This document shows, one piece after another, positions 17,914 through 26,610 of a DNA stretch of 64,000 nt (its first letter is position 1; the number at the start of each line of letters is the position of its first letter). A model generated the notes under the pieces. The model had not been told where the DNA came from. It made no database searches and was given only the letters and a program-made list of their open reading frames with translations. Both the position numbers and the translations under genes were made by a program. The DNA is from Salegentibacter tibetensis (GTDB taxonomy: Bacteria; Bacteroidota; Bacteroidia; Flavobacteriales; Flavobacteriaceae). The DNA is taken from contig NZ_JAIQZA010000004.1 of assembly GCF_020164485.1 (NCBI RefSeq), forward strand, positions 110,231-174,230, written 5' to 3'.

Positions 17914-18267
17914 TTACTTTAAAACTGTTTCCTCATTATCAACGGTGAAGTCCAGGGCTTTATTAATCAACTGATTGAGGTTTAATCCCTTTTTGGCGGC
18001 CAGCATAAATAATTTTTTATGTGTTTTTTTATTTACCCTTACATTAAAATTCCCCTTAAAAGTCTTATTAGGCTCCTTTTTTATCTCCTTACAGGTTTGT
18101 AAATAATCATCTACAGATTCCTGAAAATTATTTTCTAATTCAGAAACTGATTCTCCTTCAAAAAGAATTAGATCATTTATTCCCTGGATTTTTCCAAAGA
18201 AAACTTTATCGTCAGCACTAAACTCAACAGTACCTATGTATTGTTTATACTCTAAGTAGTTTTTCAT
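17914..18267 (-). CDS. hicB: HicB-family antitoxin
   Basis: A 117-residue protein with a HicB-like partially degraded RNase H fold at its N-terminus (YIGTVEFSADDKVFFGKIQGINDLILFEGESVSELENNFQESVDDYL) and a C-terminal ribbon-helix-helix-like part (FNVRVNKKTHKKLFMLAAKKGLNLNQLINKALD). HicB binds and neutralises the HicA mRNA interferase and represses the operon. Its start codon overlaps the stop of hicA by one base, so the two are translated together, toxin first, as is usual for hicAB. Complete and well formed. Confidence 0.9.
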   Translation of the reverse strand: MKNYLEYKQYIGTVEFSADDKVFFGKIQGINDLILFEGESVSELENNFQESVDDYLQTCKEIKKEPNKTFKGNFNVRVNKKTHKKLFMLAAKKGLNLNQLINKALDFTVDNEETVLK

Positions 18268-18518
18268 TACAAATCCAGTTTTTCAATTACTTGTTCAATA
18301 ATATATCTCTTAACGATATTCTGAGGATGTGGTTTATGAGCTATTATAACATCCCGGTCTTTTTTTTCATTTATGAATTTTCTTCTGGAGCCTCCTGTCT
18401 TTCCTTTATTCTTAAGTTCAAAATATCCATAATGATTAAGTACTTTAGAAAACTCTTCCCAGGTCAAATCCTTGGGGATAGTCAAAAATTTTTCAACAAG
18501 TTTTTCAATTTTAGACAT
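18267..18518 (-). CDS. hicA: HicA-family mRNA interferase toxin
   Basis: An 83-residue protein if started at the ATG at 18518 (MSKIEKLVEKFL). A longer frame from 18533 would begin inside the promoter. It has the HicA-like dsRBD fold, with TGGSRRKFIN and a downstream IIAHKPHPQNIVKRYIIEQVI. In many HicA proteins the first motif reads GSH; here Arg takes the His position, as in a known subfamily with the later HKPHP motif, so toxicity may use the other histidines. HicA cleaves mRNA and is blocked by the overlapping hicB product. Confidence 0.85.
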   Translation of the reverse strand: MSKIEKLVEKFLTIPKDLTWEEFSKVLNHYGYFELKNKGKTGGSRRKFINEKKDRDVIIAHKPHPQNIVKRYIIEQVIEKLDL

Positions 18519-18521
18519 AAA

Positions 18522-18561
18522 CAAAGATACCAAATGTTTTTGTAACTAAAATATAGTTGCA
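18522..18561 (-). promoter_or_regulatory. hicAB promoter with inverted-repeat operator
   Basis: On the minus strand a perfect Bacteroidetes -7 element TATCTTTG occupies 18529-18522, only three bases before the hicA ATG, implying a leaderless or nearly leaderless transcript. Upstream, over the -33 region, lies an inverted repeat with 8-base arms separated by 5 bases (TGTAACTA / TAGTTGCA on the plus strand, 18541-18561, one mismatch). This is the expected place for a HicB operator. Confidence 0.6.
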
Positions 18562-18939
18562 ATTTTTTAATAGTAATTTCGAAAGTGTAAAATAACCTGA
18601 TGTGTGTGGTTTGACCCTGGCCAGCGACAGCGGACTGGAAAGTGCTTTGGCTTAAGTATTCTCAGTAAAACAAATAACTTACTAAAAAGGCGTACTTAAT
18701 TTTTAACTCTGTTTTCAAAATTCAAAGTTCAGGTTTCAGGGTTTGTAAAAAAGAAATAAGAATTAAGAGTTATCACGCAAGACATTTTTTTCTATAGAAA
18801 CTTGAATTTAGATTAGAATTTCAGATTAAACCTTGGCCCTCTTTCACTCCGGAAACTAATGTTGCAAAAGTTTTCCCTTCCTTTTTATTTCTGCATAATA
18901 ATCCCTATGTTTATCGTTTTTGATATAGCCCTAATTACC

Positions 18940-19761
18940 ATGGAAATAAAGGAGACTCCGGCGCTAAAAAGGAATAATGTAAAAGTATTTGGCAATGGGA
19001 CACAACCTATGCTTTTTGCTCATGGTTATGGCTGTGACCATAATATGTGGAGGTATATATACCCCGCTTTTGAAGAAAACTACCAGATTATATTATTCGA
19101 CCATACGGGTGCCGGCAATTCTGATGAAAGACAGTATTCATTTGAAAAATATGATACTCTGGAAGGATATACAGAAGATATTCTGGAAATATGTGAAGAA
19201 CTAAACCTGCAGGATGTGATCTTCGTTGCTCATTCGGTTAGTTCTATGATAGCTGTTCTTGCGGCAGTAAAGGAACCAGGCAGGTTTTCGAAACTTATTC
19301 TTATAGGTCCTTCTCCACGTTATATAAATGACGACGACTACTATGGCGGCTTTAATAGTGAAGATATTGAAGAACTAATGGAGGCGCTGGACAGCAACTA
19401 TCTGGGCTGGGCTGCTCAAATGGCTCCTGTGATAATGGGCAATAGAGAAAGTTCAGAACTGGGAGAAGAGCTTACAAATAGCTTTTGCAGTACAAACCCG
19501 GCAATAGCTAAACATTTCGCCCGGGTCACGTTCCTGTCTGACAATCGCCAGGATTTGCAGTTTGTGAAAGTGCCTACTCTTGTGATGCAAAGTTCAGAAG
19601 ACGTAATTGCCCCGAAAGAAGTAGGTGAATATGTACACAAAAATATAACCAACAGCCAGTTTAAGATCTTAAATGCTACCGGGCATTGTCCCAACTTAAG
19701 TGCTCCGGAAGAAACCATAGCAGTAATTCTCGAATTCCTGAACCAGCCTACAAATGCATAG
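18940..19761 (+). CDS. rsbQ: RsbQ-like alpha/beta hydrolase
   Basis: A 273-residue protein when started at 18940 (MEIKETPALKRNNVKV), which matches the N-terminus of B. subtilis RsbQ; a 27-residue upstream extension is possible but unlike the family. The similarity to RsbQ continues throughout: FAHGYGCDHNMW, ILFDHTGAGNSD, GYTEDILEICEEL, VAHSVSSM (nucleophile Ser), IGPSPRYIND, YLGWAAQMAP, FCSTNPAIAKHFA, a catalytic Asp in QSSEDVIAP and His in TGHCPNLS. In Bacillus, RsbQ makes or delivers a small hydrophobic cofactor to the PAS domain of the phosphatase RsbP under energy stress. Here the next gene, 2 bases downstream, encodes a PAS-containing hybrid kinase, so the same partnership is likely with a different output. 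Confidence 0.9.
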   Translation: MEIKETPALKRNNVKVFGNGTQPMLFAHGYGCDHNMWRYIYPAFEENYQIILFDHTGAGNSDERQYSFEKYDTLEGYTEDILEICEELNLQDVIFVAHSVSSMIAVLAAVKEPGRFSKLILIGPSPRYINDDDYYGGFNSEDIEELMEALDSNYLGWAAQMAPVIMGNRESSELGEELTNSFCSTNPAIAKHFARVTFLSDNRQDLQFVKVPTLVMQSSEDVIAPKEVGEYVHKNITNSQFKILNATGHCPNLSAPEETIAVILEFLNQPTNA

Positions 19762-19763
19762 GA

Positions 19764-21353
19764 ATGGATAAAGATTTTCTTCACAACATTCCGGAAGAGT
19801 CTGCCGAAAATCTGTATGAAAATTCTCCGTGTGGCTATTTCTCTTTTTTGGCAGATGGCACTATTTTCAGGATAAACAAGACTTTGCTAAACTTGTTGAA
19901 TTATAAAGAAAAAGAAGAAGTTGCAAAGGTGAAAAAGATCCAGGATCTGTTGAGGATTGGTGGGAAAATCTACTTTGAAACTCACTTTTTTCCCCTGATA
20001 AAAATGCAGGGGTTTGTAAAAGAAATGAATGTTGATCTACTAAGAAAGGATGGTAGTTATTTTCCTGCGCTAATTAATGTCAACCAGATTTCTTCCACCC
20101 AGGGCAACTCTACGATCTACAGAGCATCTGTTTTAGATATTACCGATAGGAAAAAGTATGAAAAGGTTCTTTTAGAAGGCAAGAGGAAAGCCGAAGAGGC
20201 ATCGAAGGCAAAAGCCGAATTCCTTTCTACTATAAGCCACGAGATACGTACCCCGCTTAACGCTATAGTTGGGATTGGAAATCTTATCCAAAAAACATCC
20301 CTTGATGACGTTCAAAAAGAATATGCAAAGATTCTTCAGCTGTCTTCTGACAATCTGCTGGAGCTGGTTAATAATCTTCTGGATCTAAGTAAGCTGGAGG
20401 CAGACATGGTGAAACTGGAAGAAAGAAACTTCAGCTTAAAAGAACTTCTGGAAGTACTGTTTCATTCCTTTAAAATGCGTGCTCGGAAAAAAAATATAGA
20501 ACTGAAAAAGGATTTTCCAAAGGATCTGCCGGAACATTTACTGGGAGACCCCGTTAAACTTAATCAAATCCTGACTAACTTACTGGGCAATGCTTTAAAG
20601 TTTACCAAGGAGGGTTATATAAGGTTAAAAATTAAAGAACTGAAAAGTAACGATGAAGCTGTAGAACTCCAATTTACTGTTTGTGATACCGGTATTGGTA
20701 TTCCTAAGGATAAACTGAATATCATTTTTCAGGAGTTTTCACAGGCCAGTTATGATGTGAACCAGGAGTTTGGCGGTACCGGCCTGGGCCTTACCATAAG
20801 CCAGAAGCTGCTTCAAATGCACGGCAGTCAATTACATGTTTCCAGCGAGGAGGGAAAGGGATCAGAATTCAGCTTTGCCTTAAAGTTTAAATTTTCTACA
20901 GAAACATCCCCCAAGGGAAGAAAAACACCCCGACTTAAAGAGTTTTTGGCTAACTCTGGCGCCAGGGTGCTTGTAGTGGACGATAATTCCGTAAACTTGC
21001 TTATCGCTTCCAAATACCTGAAGGGCTGGGGCCTTGCCCATGAAACAGTTGCATCGGGGGAAGCAGCAATACAGGAGGTAAAGGAAAGTAAGTATGATAT
21101 TATTCTAATGGATCTTCATATGCCTAAAATGGACGGTTACGAAGCTTCCATTGAGATATGGAAAATATGCCAGGAACCTCCTCCGGTAATTATTGCACTT
21201 TCCGCTTCCGGGCGTGGGGACGTTAACCTTAAAATGAAAAGAGCAGGTATAAGTGCGTATGTTTCAAAACCTTTTGATCCTACTGACCTGCAAGAGGTTA
21301 TGGTTGAATACCTTAACGACAGGAAAAGCGATCCCAGGACCACAAAGAAGTGA
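19764..21353 (+). CDS. PAS-containing hybrid sensor histidine kinase, probable RsbQ partner
   Basis: A 529-residue soluble protein from the ATG at 19764. Domains: PAS (about 15-130, SPCGYFSFLADGTIFRINKTLLNLL), HisKA with phosphoacceptor His159 (STISHEIRTPLN), HATPase (NQILTNLLGNALKFT, DTGIGIP, GGTGLGLTIS) and a C-terminal receiver with Asp450 (DIILMDLHMPKMDGYEA). There are no membrane segments. The start lies 2 bases after the rsbQ-like stop, so the genes are translationally coupled. The PAS domain probably senses a ligand made or delivered by the hydrolase. No phosphotransfer or output protein is encoded nearby, so the signal likely passes to a distant partner. Confidence 0.9.
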   Translation: MDKDFLHNIPEESAENLYENSPCGYFSFLADGTIFRINKTLLNLLNYKEKEEVAKVKKIQDLLRIGGKIYFETHFFPLIKMQGFVKEMNVDLLRKDGSYFPALINVNQISSTQGNSTIYRASVLDITDRKKYEKVLLEGKRKAEEASKAKAEFLSTISHEIRTPLNAIVGIGNLIQKTSLDDVQKEYAKILQLSSDNLLELVNNLLDLSKLEADMVKLEERNFSLKELLEVLFHSFKMRARKKNIELKKDFPKDLPEHLLGDPVKLNQILTNLLGNALKFTKEGYIRLKIKELKSNDEAVELQFTVCDTGIGIPKDKLNIIFQEFSQASYDVNQEFGGTGLGLTISQKLLQMHGSQLHVSSEEGKGSEFSFALKFKFSTETSPKGRKTPRLKEFLANSGARVLVVDDNSVNLLIASKYLKGWGLAHETVASGEAAIQEVKESKYDIILMDLHMPKMDGYEASIEIWKICQEPPPVIIALSASGRGDVNLKMKRAGISAYVSKPFDPTDLQEVMVEYLNDRKSDPRTTKK

Positions 21354-21683
21354 GAGCTTACAGGGATGCTGCCTTATCTTTTAAATAAGCAGTAAATATA
21401 AAATCTGCAGATATTCCTGCTGCCAGAAAATAGCTGCTAAAAGGCTTAAAACTTATGAAATGAGCATAACGAAAAGGCGATACAAACACCGATGAAGATA
21501 TGCGAATTACATATGACCATTGAAAAATAATAAATATCTACATATGAAAAAAGTTACTTATTTTCACCCCTTTTGTAACTGCAATGAACGCACAAACGCG
21601 GGTGACTTAAAAAGCCGGGTATAAGGTTTTCGGAAGCTAAGGACCAGTCGCCAATTGTGTGAAATGGAAAAGGTTATAACTTC
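21354..21683. other. Intergenic spacer between convergent kinase genes
   Basis: A spacer of 330 bases between two convergent hybrid kinase genes. It holds the 98-base conserved box described at 21453-21551, whose downstream end opens a 26-codon frame (ATG at 21544, stop at 21622-21624) of no recognisable function. No strong terminator hairpin was found for either gene. Confidence 0.5.
21453..21551 (+). repeat. 98-bp conserved box, copy 1
   Basis: Nearly the same sequence as 36548-36645, with about a dozen differences over 98 bases. Shared blocks include ATGAAATGAGCATAACG, GATGAAGATATGCGAATT (TGAAGATATGCGAATT in both), CATATGACC and AATAAATATCTACATATGAA. It contains the near-palindrome ATATGCGAATTACATAT. 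In copy 2 the box forms the upstream region and start codon of nosL; here it precedes only a 26-codon frame. Confidence 0.75.
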
Positions 21684-24113
21684 CTAATTAACCGGTCTTG
21701 AAACCTCTTCAAGCAATGCTGTGATCTTCATATAAAGCTTGTCCTTGTTCACCGGTTTAGCAAGGTAATCGTTCATTCCAATGTCTTTCACCCGCTGTTT
21801 AGTGCTTTCCATGACATCTGCCGTTACGGCGATTATGGGGATATTCTTATTATCCATACCGGCTTCTCCCTTTCGTATGGCAATACAGGCCTCATAGCCA
21901 TCCATAACGGGCATTTGCAGGTCCATTAAAATTAGATCAATCTGCTGTTCATGTAATTTCTCAAGCCCTTCAGCCCCGTTATTGGCAAAACATACCCTGG
22001 TGCCTTCCCATTTCGTAAGTATCGTTTTCAGTACCATGCGATTAATAGAGTCGTCTTCTACCACCAGGATATGGCTGTCCTGCAGATCATAGCTATCAAC
22101 GGGAAACTGTTTTGACGGGGCAGCCGGTTTTGGAGCCAGGGGATAAGAAAGGCTAAGGATACAGGTAGTACCGGTACCAAAGTTGCTTTCCATATGGATC
22201 CTGCCCTTATGCATATCTACCAATACCTTTATGATATAAAGCCCAAGACCAAGGCCTCCATATTTACGCTTATTATTGATGCTGTCCTGGGTAAGCGATT
22301 CAAATATGGTCTCCATTTTTTCTGTAGCTATTCCAATTCCGGTATCGGTTATCTTCAGGCTAAGCTCCAGGGTGTTTCCGGCTCCTTCACGGGTCTCAAA
22401 CTCTAAGCGTATACTGCCTTCCGGAGTGAATTTCACGGCATTGTCCAGGAGGTTGTTTACAATTTGTGCCAGGCGGTTTGCATCACCAATTACAGGCCCG
22501 GTTATATTGTTTTGCGCGTGAAATTCAAAAGTGAGCCCTTTTTCTTCAGCCTGGTTCTTATAGCTTAATCGTAGTTGTTCCATGATCTCCATAAGATCAA
22601 ATACCTCGTTCTCAAGTTTCAGTTCCCCTTTCTCTATTTTTGAAAAATCCAGGATGTCATTAATAAGGTTCAGTAGACGTACCGAGGAAGCCTTGATCAC
22701 ATTTGAAGTGTTTCTTGTTTTCTCTTCCTTAGCTTCATTTGCCATAGTATCTGCAAGTCCCATAATAGCATTAAGCGGGGTGCGCAGTTCGTGGCTTAAA
22801 TTGGATAAAAAATAAGATTTTAGCTCATTCATTTCCTTAAGCCGAATTAGCGCCAGGTTTTGCAGTTGTTCTTTTTCAGATTTAAGTTTTTTGATTCTGT
22901 TTGCCATGGAGAGGGACAGGAAGATAATTTCCAGACCGGTTCCAAGTTTTGCACTGTTCTGGGTTAGGAAGGTATTGGGAAGAACACTAAGATTGTTTAG
23001 AATAAAGATCACAAACCCCATGATGAGGAAAAAGATACCCGTAATGAAAAATTTGTCTACTGTTATTTTTTTGGAGACCAGGATAACAACCGAAACCACT
23101 ATAGCCACAAGTACTCCCAAGCCCAATAGGTTTACAGAAGGATATGAATATTCCAGCAAGCCCGGTATAAACAGTACTGCAAGTAGCAGGAGCCCAAGGC
23201 CAATATAAATCGCTTTAAAGATAATGGGCATGATACTGTTGCTTTGGCGTATGTTTAAATACACTTCAGAATATCTGCCCAGAAATCCGCCGGAAATTAT
23301 AGCAAACAACACCACGGCATGATTGGAAAGCCAACCGCCCCCGGGTCCAAAATATTGGAAAAAGTAGCCATCCAGGGAGAATTGCAACAAGCCTACGGTA
23401 ACTACGTACATACTATAATACACGAAACTCTTTTCTCCCAGCGCAAAAAAGAAAAACAGGTAAATAATTGCAGCGATAAATAAGATTCCGTAAAAAATTC
23501 CAAACACCAGTTGCTCGATATAGGTGATTTTAAGAAGGCTGGAAGCATTATGCAGCAGAAGAGGTAAATTCAAAACTTCCCCGTCATTTTCATAATGAAT
23601 ATAAATATCAAGGGTTTCTTCGGAAGGTAGGTGTAGTTCAAAAATCGTCTTGCGGTGATCAAAACTGCGATCGGCAAAAGCCATTTTATCCCCGCTTTGT
23701 TGCAACTGGATTTCGCCTGAAGCTGAAACGCTGTAGAAGTCTACCCCATCTGTGATAGGCCTGCCGGTCTCAAGATAATAGGTGAGGTGTTGGGAAGTAG
23801 TATTCGTGATACTGAATTTTACCCAATAATTTTCTTTTGTAAATCCAATATTAACATTTTCAGAATCCAGGGGTTTAAAAGCAAGCTTATCCGGATTGTC
23901 CCTTATTTCCTCAAGAGTATAAACTTCCTCACCCGCATTGGCAAAAACTGCATACTCGTGCAGACTGGCAGCTTCACTAAGCGGCCCGGCTGGATAAGGA
24001 TCACGATCCCTATTTTGGGCATTTACCTGAAATGAATAGAAGATCAGGAAAACCAGGCAGCACACATATCTTATAAGGCGCAAACCTATGCCGTAGGGTA
24101 AGTAAGGGGCCAT
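21684..24113 (-). CDS. 7TM-DISM hybrid sensor histidine kinase
   Basis: An 809-residue protein with an N-terminal signal segment, a 7TMR-DISMED2 extracellular sensor domain (about 45-190, with NYWVKFSITNTTSQHLTYYLETG) and seven membrane helices (7TMR-DISM, about 200-405). A short coiled linker, HisKA with phosphoacceptor His441 (LSHELRTPLNAIMGLAD), an HATPase (NRLAQIVNNLLDNAVKFT, DTGIGIA, GGLGLGLYI) and a C-terminal receiver (about 680-800, LILMDLQMPVMDGYEA) follow. DISM receptors usually sense carbohydrates or other diverse extracellular ligands. No cognate regulator is adjacent. Full length with all catalytic motifs. Confidence 0.92.
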   Translation of the reverse strand: MAPYLPYGIGLRLIRYVCCLVFLIFYSFQVNAQNRDRDPYPAGPLSEAASLHEYAVFANAGEEVYTLEEIRDNPDKLAFKPLDSENVNIGFTKENYWVKFSITNTTSQHLTYYLETGRPITDGVDFYSVSASGEIQLQQSGDKMAFADRSFDHRKTIFELHLPSEETLDIYIHYENDGEVLNLPLLLHNASSLLKITYIEQLVFGIFYGILFIAAIIYLFFFFALGEKSFVYYSMYVVTVGLLQFSLDGYFFQYFGPGGGWLSNHAVVLFAIISGGFLGRYSEVYLNIRQSNSIMPIIFKAIYIGLGLLLLAVLFIPGLLEYSYPSVNLLGLGVLVAIVVSVVILVSKKITVDKFFITGIFFLIMGFVIFILNNLSVLPNTFLTQNSAKLGTGLEIIFLSLSMANRIKKLKSEKEQLQNLALIRLKEMNELKSYFLSNLSHELRTPLNAIMGLADTMANEAKEEKTRNTSNVIKASSVRLLNLINDILDFSKIEKGELKLENEVFDLMEIMEQLRLSYKNQAEEKGLTFEFHAQNNITGPVIGDANRLAQIVNNLLDNAVKFTPEGSIRLEFETREGAGNTLELSLKITDTGIGIATEKMETIFESLTQDSINNKRKYGGLGLGLYIIKVLVDMHKGRIHMESNFGTGTTCILSLSYPLAPKPAAPSKQFPVDSYDLQDSHILVVEDDSINRMVLKTILTKWEGTRVCFANNGAEGLEKLHEQQIDLILMDLQMPVMDGYEACIAIRKGEAGMDNKNIPIIAVTADVMESTKQRVKDIGMNDYLAKPVNKDKLYMKITALLEEVSRPVN

Positions 24114-24471
24114 TACTTTTTTATTTAGCGGGTTTGTAGAGAGGAAAGATATTGATTAATTTATAAATCAAAAAAAAATAAATTTCAGACACTTTAAAAG
24201 AAATTATTATAACAGGGCCTTCATTCTGAATTAGCCGCTATAAACGGGAATGGAAAGAAAAGCCCCAGCTTCTGAGCAGGCAGGTTCAAAAGAGAACGAA
24301 CTAGCCTAGTTTATTAATGGAAAACCTGTTATGTGAGGGCTTGGAATTGCATCCTTAGTTACCATCAAGTGAAATCGAAGATTCAACGAGGTTAGACGTT
24401 GGGTGGCGGGTGATCTACACGGCCGGGGTAGCTCAAAGTTATGAGTGAGTCTTTGTGCTGCGGGGGGATTA
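24114..24471. other. Unassigned intergenic DNA upstream of a kinase gene
   Basis: About 360 bases. The first ~70 bases are AT-rich and should carry the promoter of the minus-strand kinase gene. The rest is richer in G+C and has no open frame or clear hairpin; it looks like decayed DNA of foreign origin, in line with the broken genes that follow. Confidence 0.4.
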
Positions 24472-24705
24472 AGTTGAACAGAGAATTGTTTATATCCTGG
24501 AGGACGTCCAAAGTAGAATGAAGGAAGGTCGATTTAAAGATGTTAGCGAAGTTATACGCCCAGGATTAAGCCTTTTAGAAGAAGAAAGTAAAGCAATTGC
24601 ATTGAGGAATGCAATTCAAGACCAGTAGATAACGGTGCTGCACATGACTTTAACCCGAAAAAACACCTTGAAGCTCCAAAAGCTAATAAGCGCCCGAATG
24701 ACTGA
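24472..24705 (+). pseudogene. Decayed ParD-type antitoxin gene
   Basis: Frame 1 reads ...YILEDVQSRMKEGRFKDVSEVIRPGLSLLEEESKAIALRNAIQDQ and stops at 24626-24628, closely following the ParD/CC2985 antitoxin pattern. The C-terminal part continues one frame away from 24628 as DNGAAHDFNPKKHLEAPKAN and stops at 24703-24705. A single-base frameshift thus splits the C-terminus, and the normal N-terminal start is missing. The stop overlaps the start of the ParE remnant (ATGACTGA), the usual parDE arrangement. Confidence 0.75.
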
Positions 24706-24775
24706 ATATAAACTGACTAATAAAGCGGTTGAGGAACATCCCATTGTTCCTATTTTTCCGTTTGACTATTCCTGA
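24698..24775 (+). pseudogene. Truncated ParE-type toxin remnant
   Basis: The frame starts at an ATG overlapping the parD-like stop and reads MTEYKLTNKAVEEH, the normal ParE N-terminus, but then diverges and stops after 25 codons instead of ~95. A deletion has removed almost the whole toxin. With the frameshifted antitoxin this is a dead toxin-antitoxin locus. Confidence 0.7.
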
Positions 24776-24980
24776 TCTTTCATCCAGCTAAAGGCATCGT
24801 AGCCATCTGTTAAAGGCACTCCCAGTATATCCCACTATCCTTAAGAAAAATAGCGTCACCTTTCATTCTGCACCATGTAAGCGTAGCCCTTTTTTATTAC
24901 CTCCAGTGCCTTTGCAGCAGTTCTTGTCTTTTGTTCCCCGTCCTGCCAGGTAGCGAAATTATAAGGAGTACAGGAAAAAA
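24773..24980 (-). pseudogene. Frameshifted gene remnant of unknown family
   Basis: Read on the minus strand, one frame gives SCTPYNFATWQDGEQKTRTA then KALEVIKKGYAYMVQNE. The sense continues in the other two frames with KGDAIFLKDSGIYWECL and GVPLTDGYDAFSWMKDQE before a stop. Continuous protein-like sequence through at least two frame changes suggests a decayed gene. I do not recognise the family. Confidence 0.35.
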
Positions 24981-25019
24981 TGTATCGAGAACTTTTTGTA
25001 ATATAGAGTTCTCGATACA
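24981..25019. repeat. Perfect 13-bp inverted repeat hairpin
   Basis: Arms TGTATCGAGAACT (24981-24993) and AGTTCTCGATACA (25007-25019) with a 13-base AT-rich loop. The arm is the same TGTATCGAGAAC unit found singly near 868, 1351, 5529 and 6807. It lies downstream of the SDR gene stop (25081, minus strand) and could act as its transcription terminator, or be a mobile palindromic repeat. Confidence 0.6.
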
Positions 25020-25080
25020 CCATTATTCTCACTACTGGTGGAAATAAAGCCTATCAAATTGATGAGTTTTAATAAGTAAA

Positions 25081-25839
25081 TTATTTACAGGTGTAACCAC
25101 CATCAATAACCAATTCACTTCCGGTAACAAATTTAGATTCCTCTGATACCAGATAAAGTATTCCGTAGGCAATATCAATAGGTTCGCCAACATGTCCTAT
25201 TGGATGAAGGCTGTCCAGGTTCTCCCTGAAATTCGGAACATCTTTCCCGAATTCCTCAACCAGTGGGGTCCAAATGAATCCGGGATGTACAGAGTTTACT
25301 CTAATTTTATCCTTTGCATAAATTAGGGCATCGTTTTTAGACATTAATCTCACTGCCCCTTTTGAAGCATGATAATGTGGAATATCTCCCGCACCAATTA
25401 TCCCATAAATTGAAGAAAGGTTTACTATACTTCCTCCGCCTGCTTTTTGCATATAAGGGATCGCGTGTTTGGTGCAAAAGAAAACTCCCTTTACATTTAT
25501 ATCCATAACCGCATCCCATTCCTCTTCAGTTAATTCATGAGTGGGTTTATCTACACCCGCAATTCCCGCATTATTAACAGTTGAATCCAGTTTTCCGAAT
25601 TCGTTGACCACTTCAGCATATACTTTTTCAACTTCCTTTTCATTAGACACATCCAGGTGCCAAAATTTCGCAACTCCGCCGGATTGGTTAATTTCTTCCA
25701 CTAATTTTTCACCTTCCTGGTCAAGAATATCTGTAACTGCAACTTTAGCATTTTCTTTTGCCAACAAAATACAGGTTTCGCGACCTATACCTAAGGCACC
25801 TCCGGTTACTATTACTACTTTGTTTTCCGCTCTTTTCAT
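25081..25839 (-). CDS. Short-chain dehydrogenase/reductase
   Basis: A 252-residue classical SDR. The N-terminal Rossmann motif is VIVTGGALGIG (TGxxxGxG), followed by NNAGIAG, the catalytic Ser in NLSSIYG, the YxxxK motif YHASKGAVRLM and the C-terminal LVSEESKFVTGSELVIDGGYTCK. The Asp in VTDILDQEG at the end of the second strand suggests preference for NAD over NADP. The substrate is unknown; homologues are often annotated glucose-1-dehydrogenase or cyclopentanol dehydrogenase-like. Transcribed alone, with no pathway context. Confidence 0.92.
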   Translation of the reverse strand: MKRAENKVVIVTGGALGIGRETCILLAKENAKVAVTDILDQEGEKLVEEINQSGGVAKFWHLDVSNEKEVEKVYAEVVNEFGKLDSTVNNAGIAGVDKPTHELTEEEWDAVMDINVKGVFFCTKHAIPYMQKAGGGSIVNLSSIYGIIGAGDIPHYHASKGAVRLMSKNDALIYAKDKIRVNSVHPGFIWTPLVEEFGKDVPNFRENLDSLHPIGHVGEPIDIAYGILYLVSEESKFVTGSELVIDGGYTCK

Positions 25840-26610
25840 GATTTTTGTTTTAAATGTTTATATAATAACTAAGGGGGATTAATTTCAATGTTTTAAGGAG
25901 CCAGAGGGTTTCGTGCTTAAGACTTCGGGTATTACTTCAACTGTTCTCGGAGCCGCAGGCTATTGATAGGAGTAAAGAAGCATTGCCGGATGATGCCGGG
26001 CTTGTTTAACCACCGCAGCCTTCATATTTTTTGGTAGCATAGTTGTGAATTTTAGATTAAACAGTAATGTTTAATAAAAATAAAAATGAATACTCAAGAA
26101 AAATATGATAAACATCAGTAAACGAATCAATTAATATTGTTGCTAAATGTTATAGAGGGTTTGTTTCGATAGGGACAGATTGCATAGCAACCTGACATCA
26201 TACCTGCTCTGTAGACTTTCACGAAAGTTATTGAAACGGAATTCCTATACCTATAAAGTTTGAACCAAGCTTAAGATCTGAACAGTGAAATTCTATTTAG
26301 ATTATGGTTTGTCAGGATTTTTGGATTTAGTAAGAAGTGCCGTTTCCATTCTTCCCCAGGAAATATACCACATAACTTTTAGTGTTTTTAATCTGTGATT
26401 ATCAATTTTTTAGGTATTTTTTATTAAATTTATTGTGGCACTGGATACCTTAGGGGAATAAAAGCTATTTATCGTCTGATTTTTTCTAATGGCAAATTGC
26501 CTTCACTGCTGAAAATTCCGAATTCAGGAACAGCGCCCCCCAAACCTTCATCAAAGAACTTACCTGAGCTTGTGTTTTTTAAACATTCAGAACCATTAAA
26601 AACGACCATT
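25840..26610. other. Intergenic region with no gene seen
   Basis: About 770 bases between divergent genes. No repeat family, RNA gene or open frame of note was found; the stretch before 26611 is open in frame with the amine oxidase but reads as low-complexity non-signal sequence. The ends are AT-rich and must contain the two promoters. Confidence 0.45.

Noticed and set aside
22194..24035. Plus-strand frames opposite the 7TM hybrid kinase
   Set aside because: Antisense shadows; the kinase on the minus strand has continuous domains.
24238..24471. G+C-richer stretch considered as a group II intron or structured RNA remnant
   Set aside because: I could not find a domain V hairpin or a reverse transcriptase fragment.
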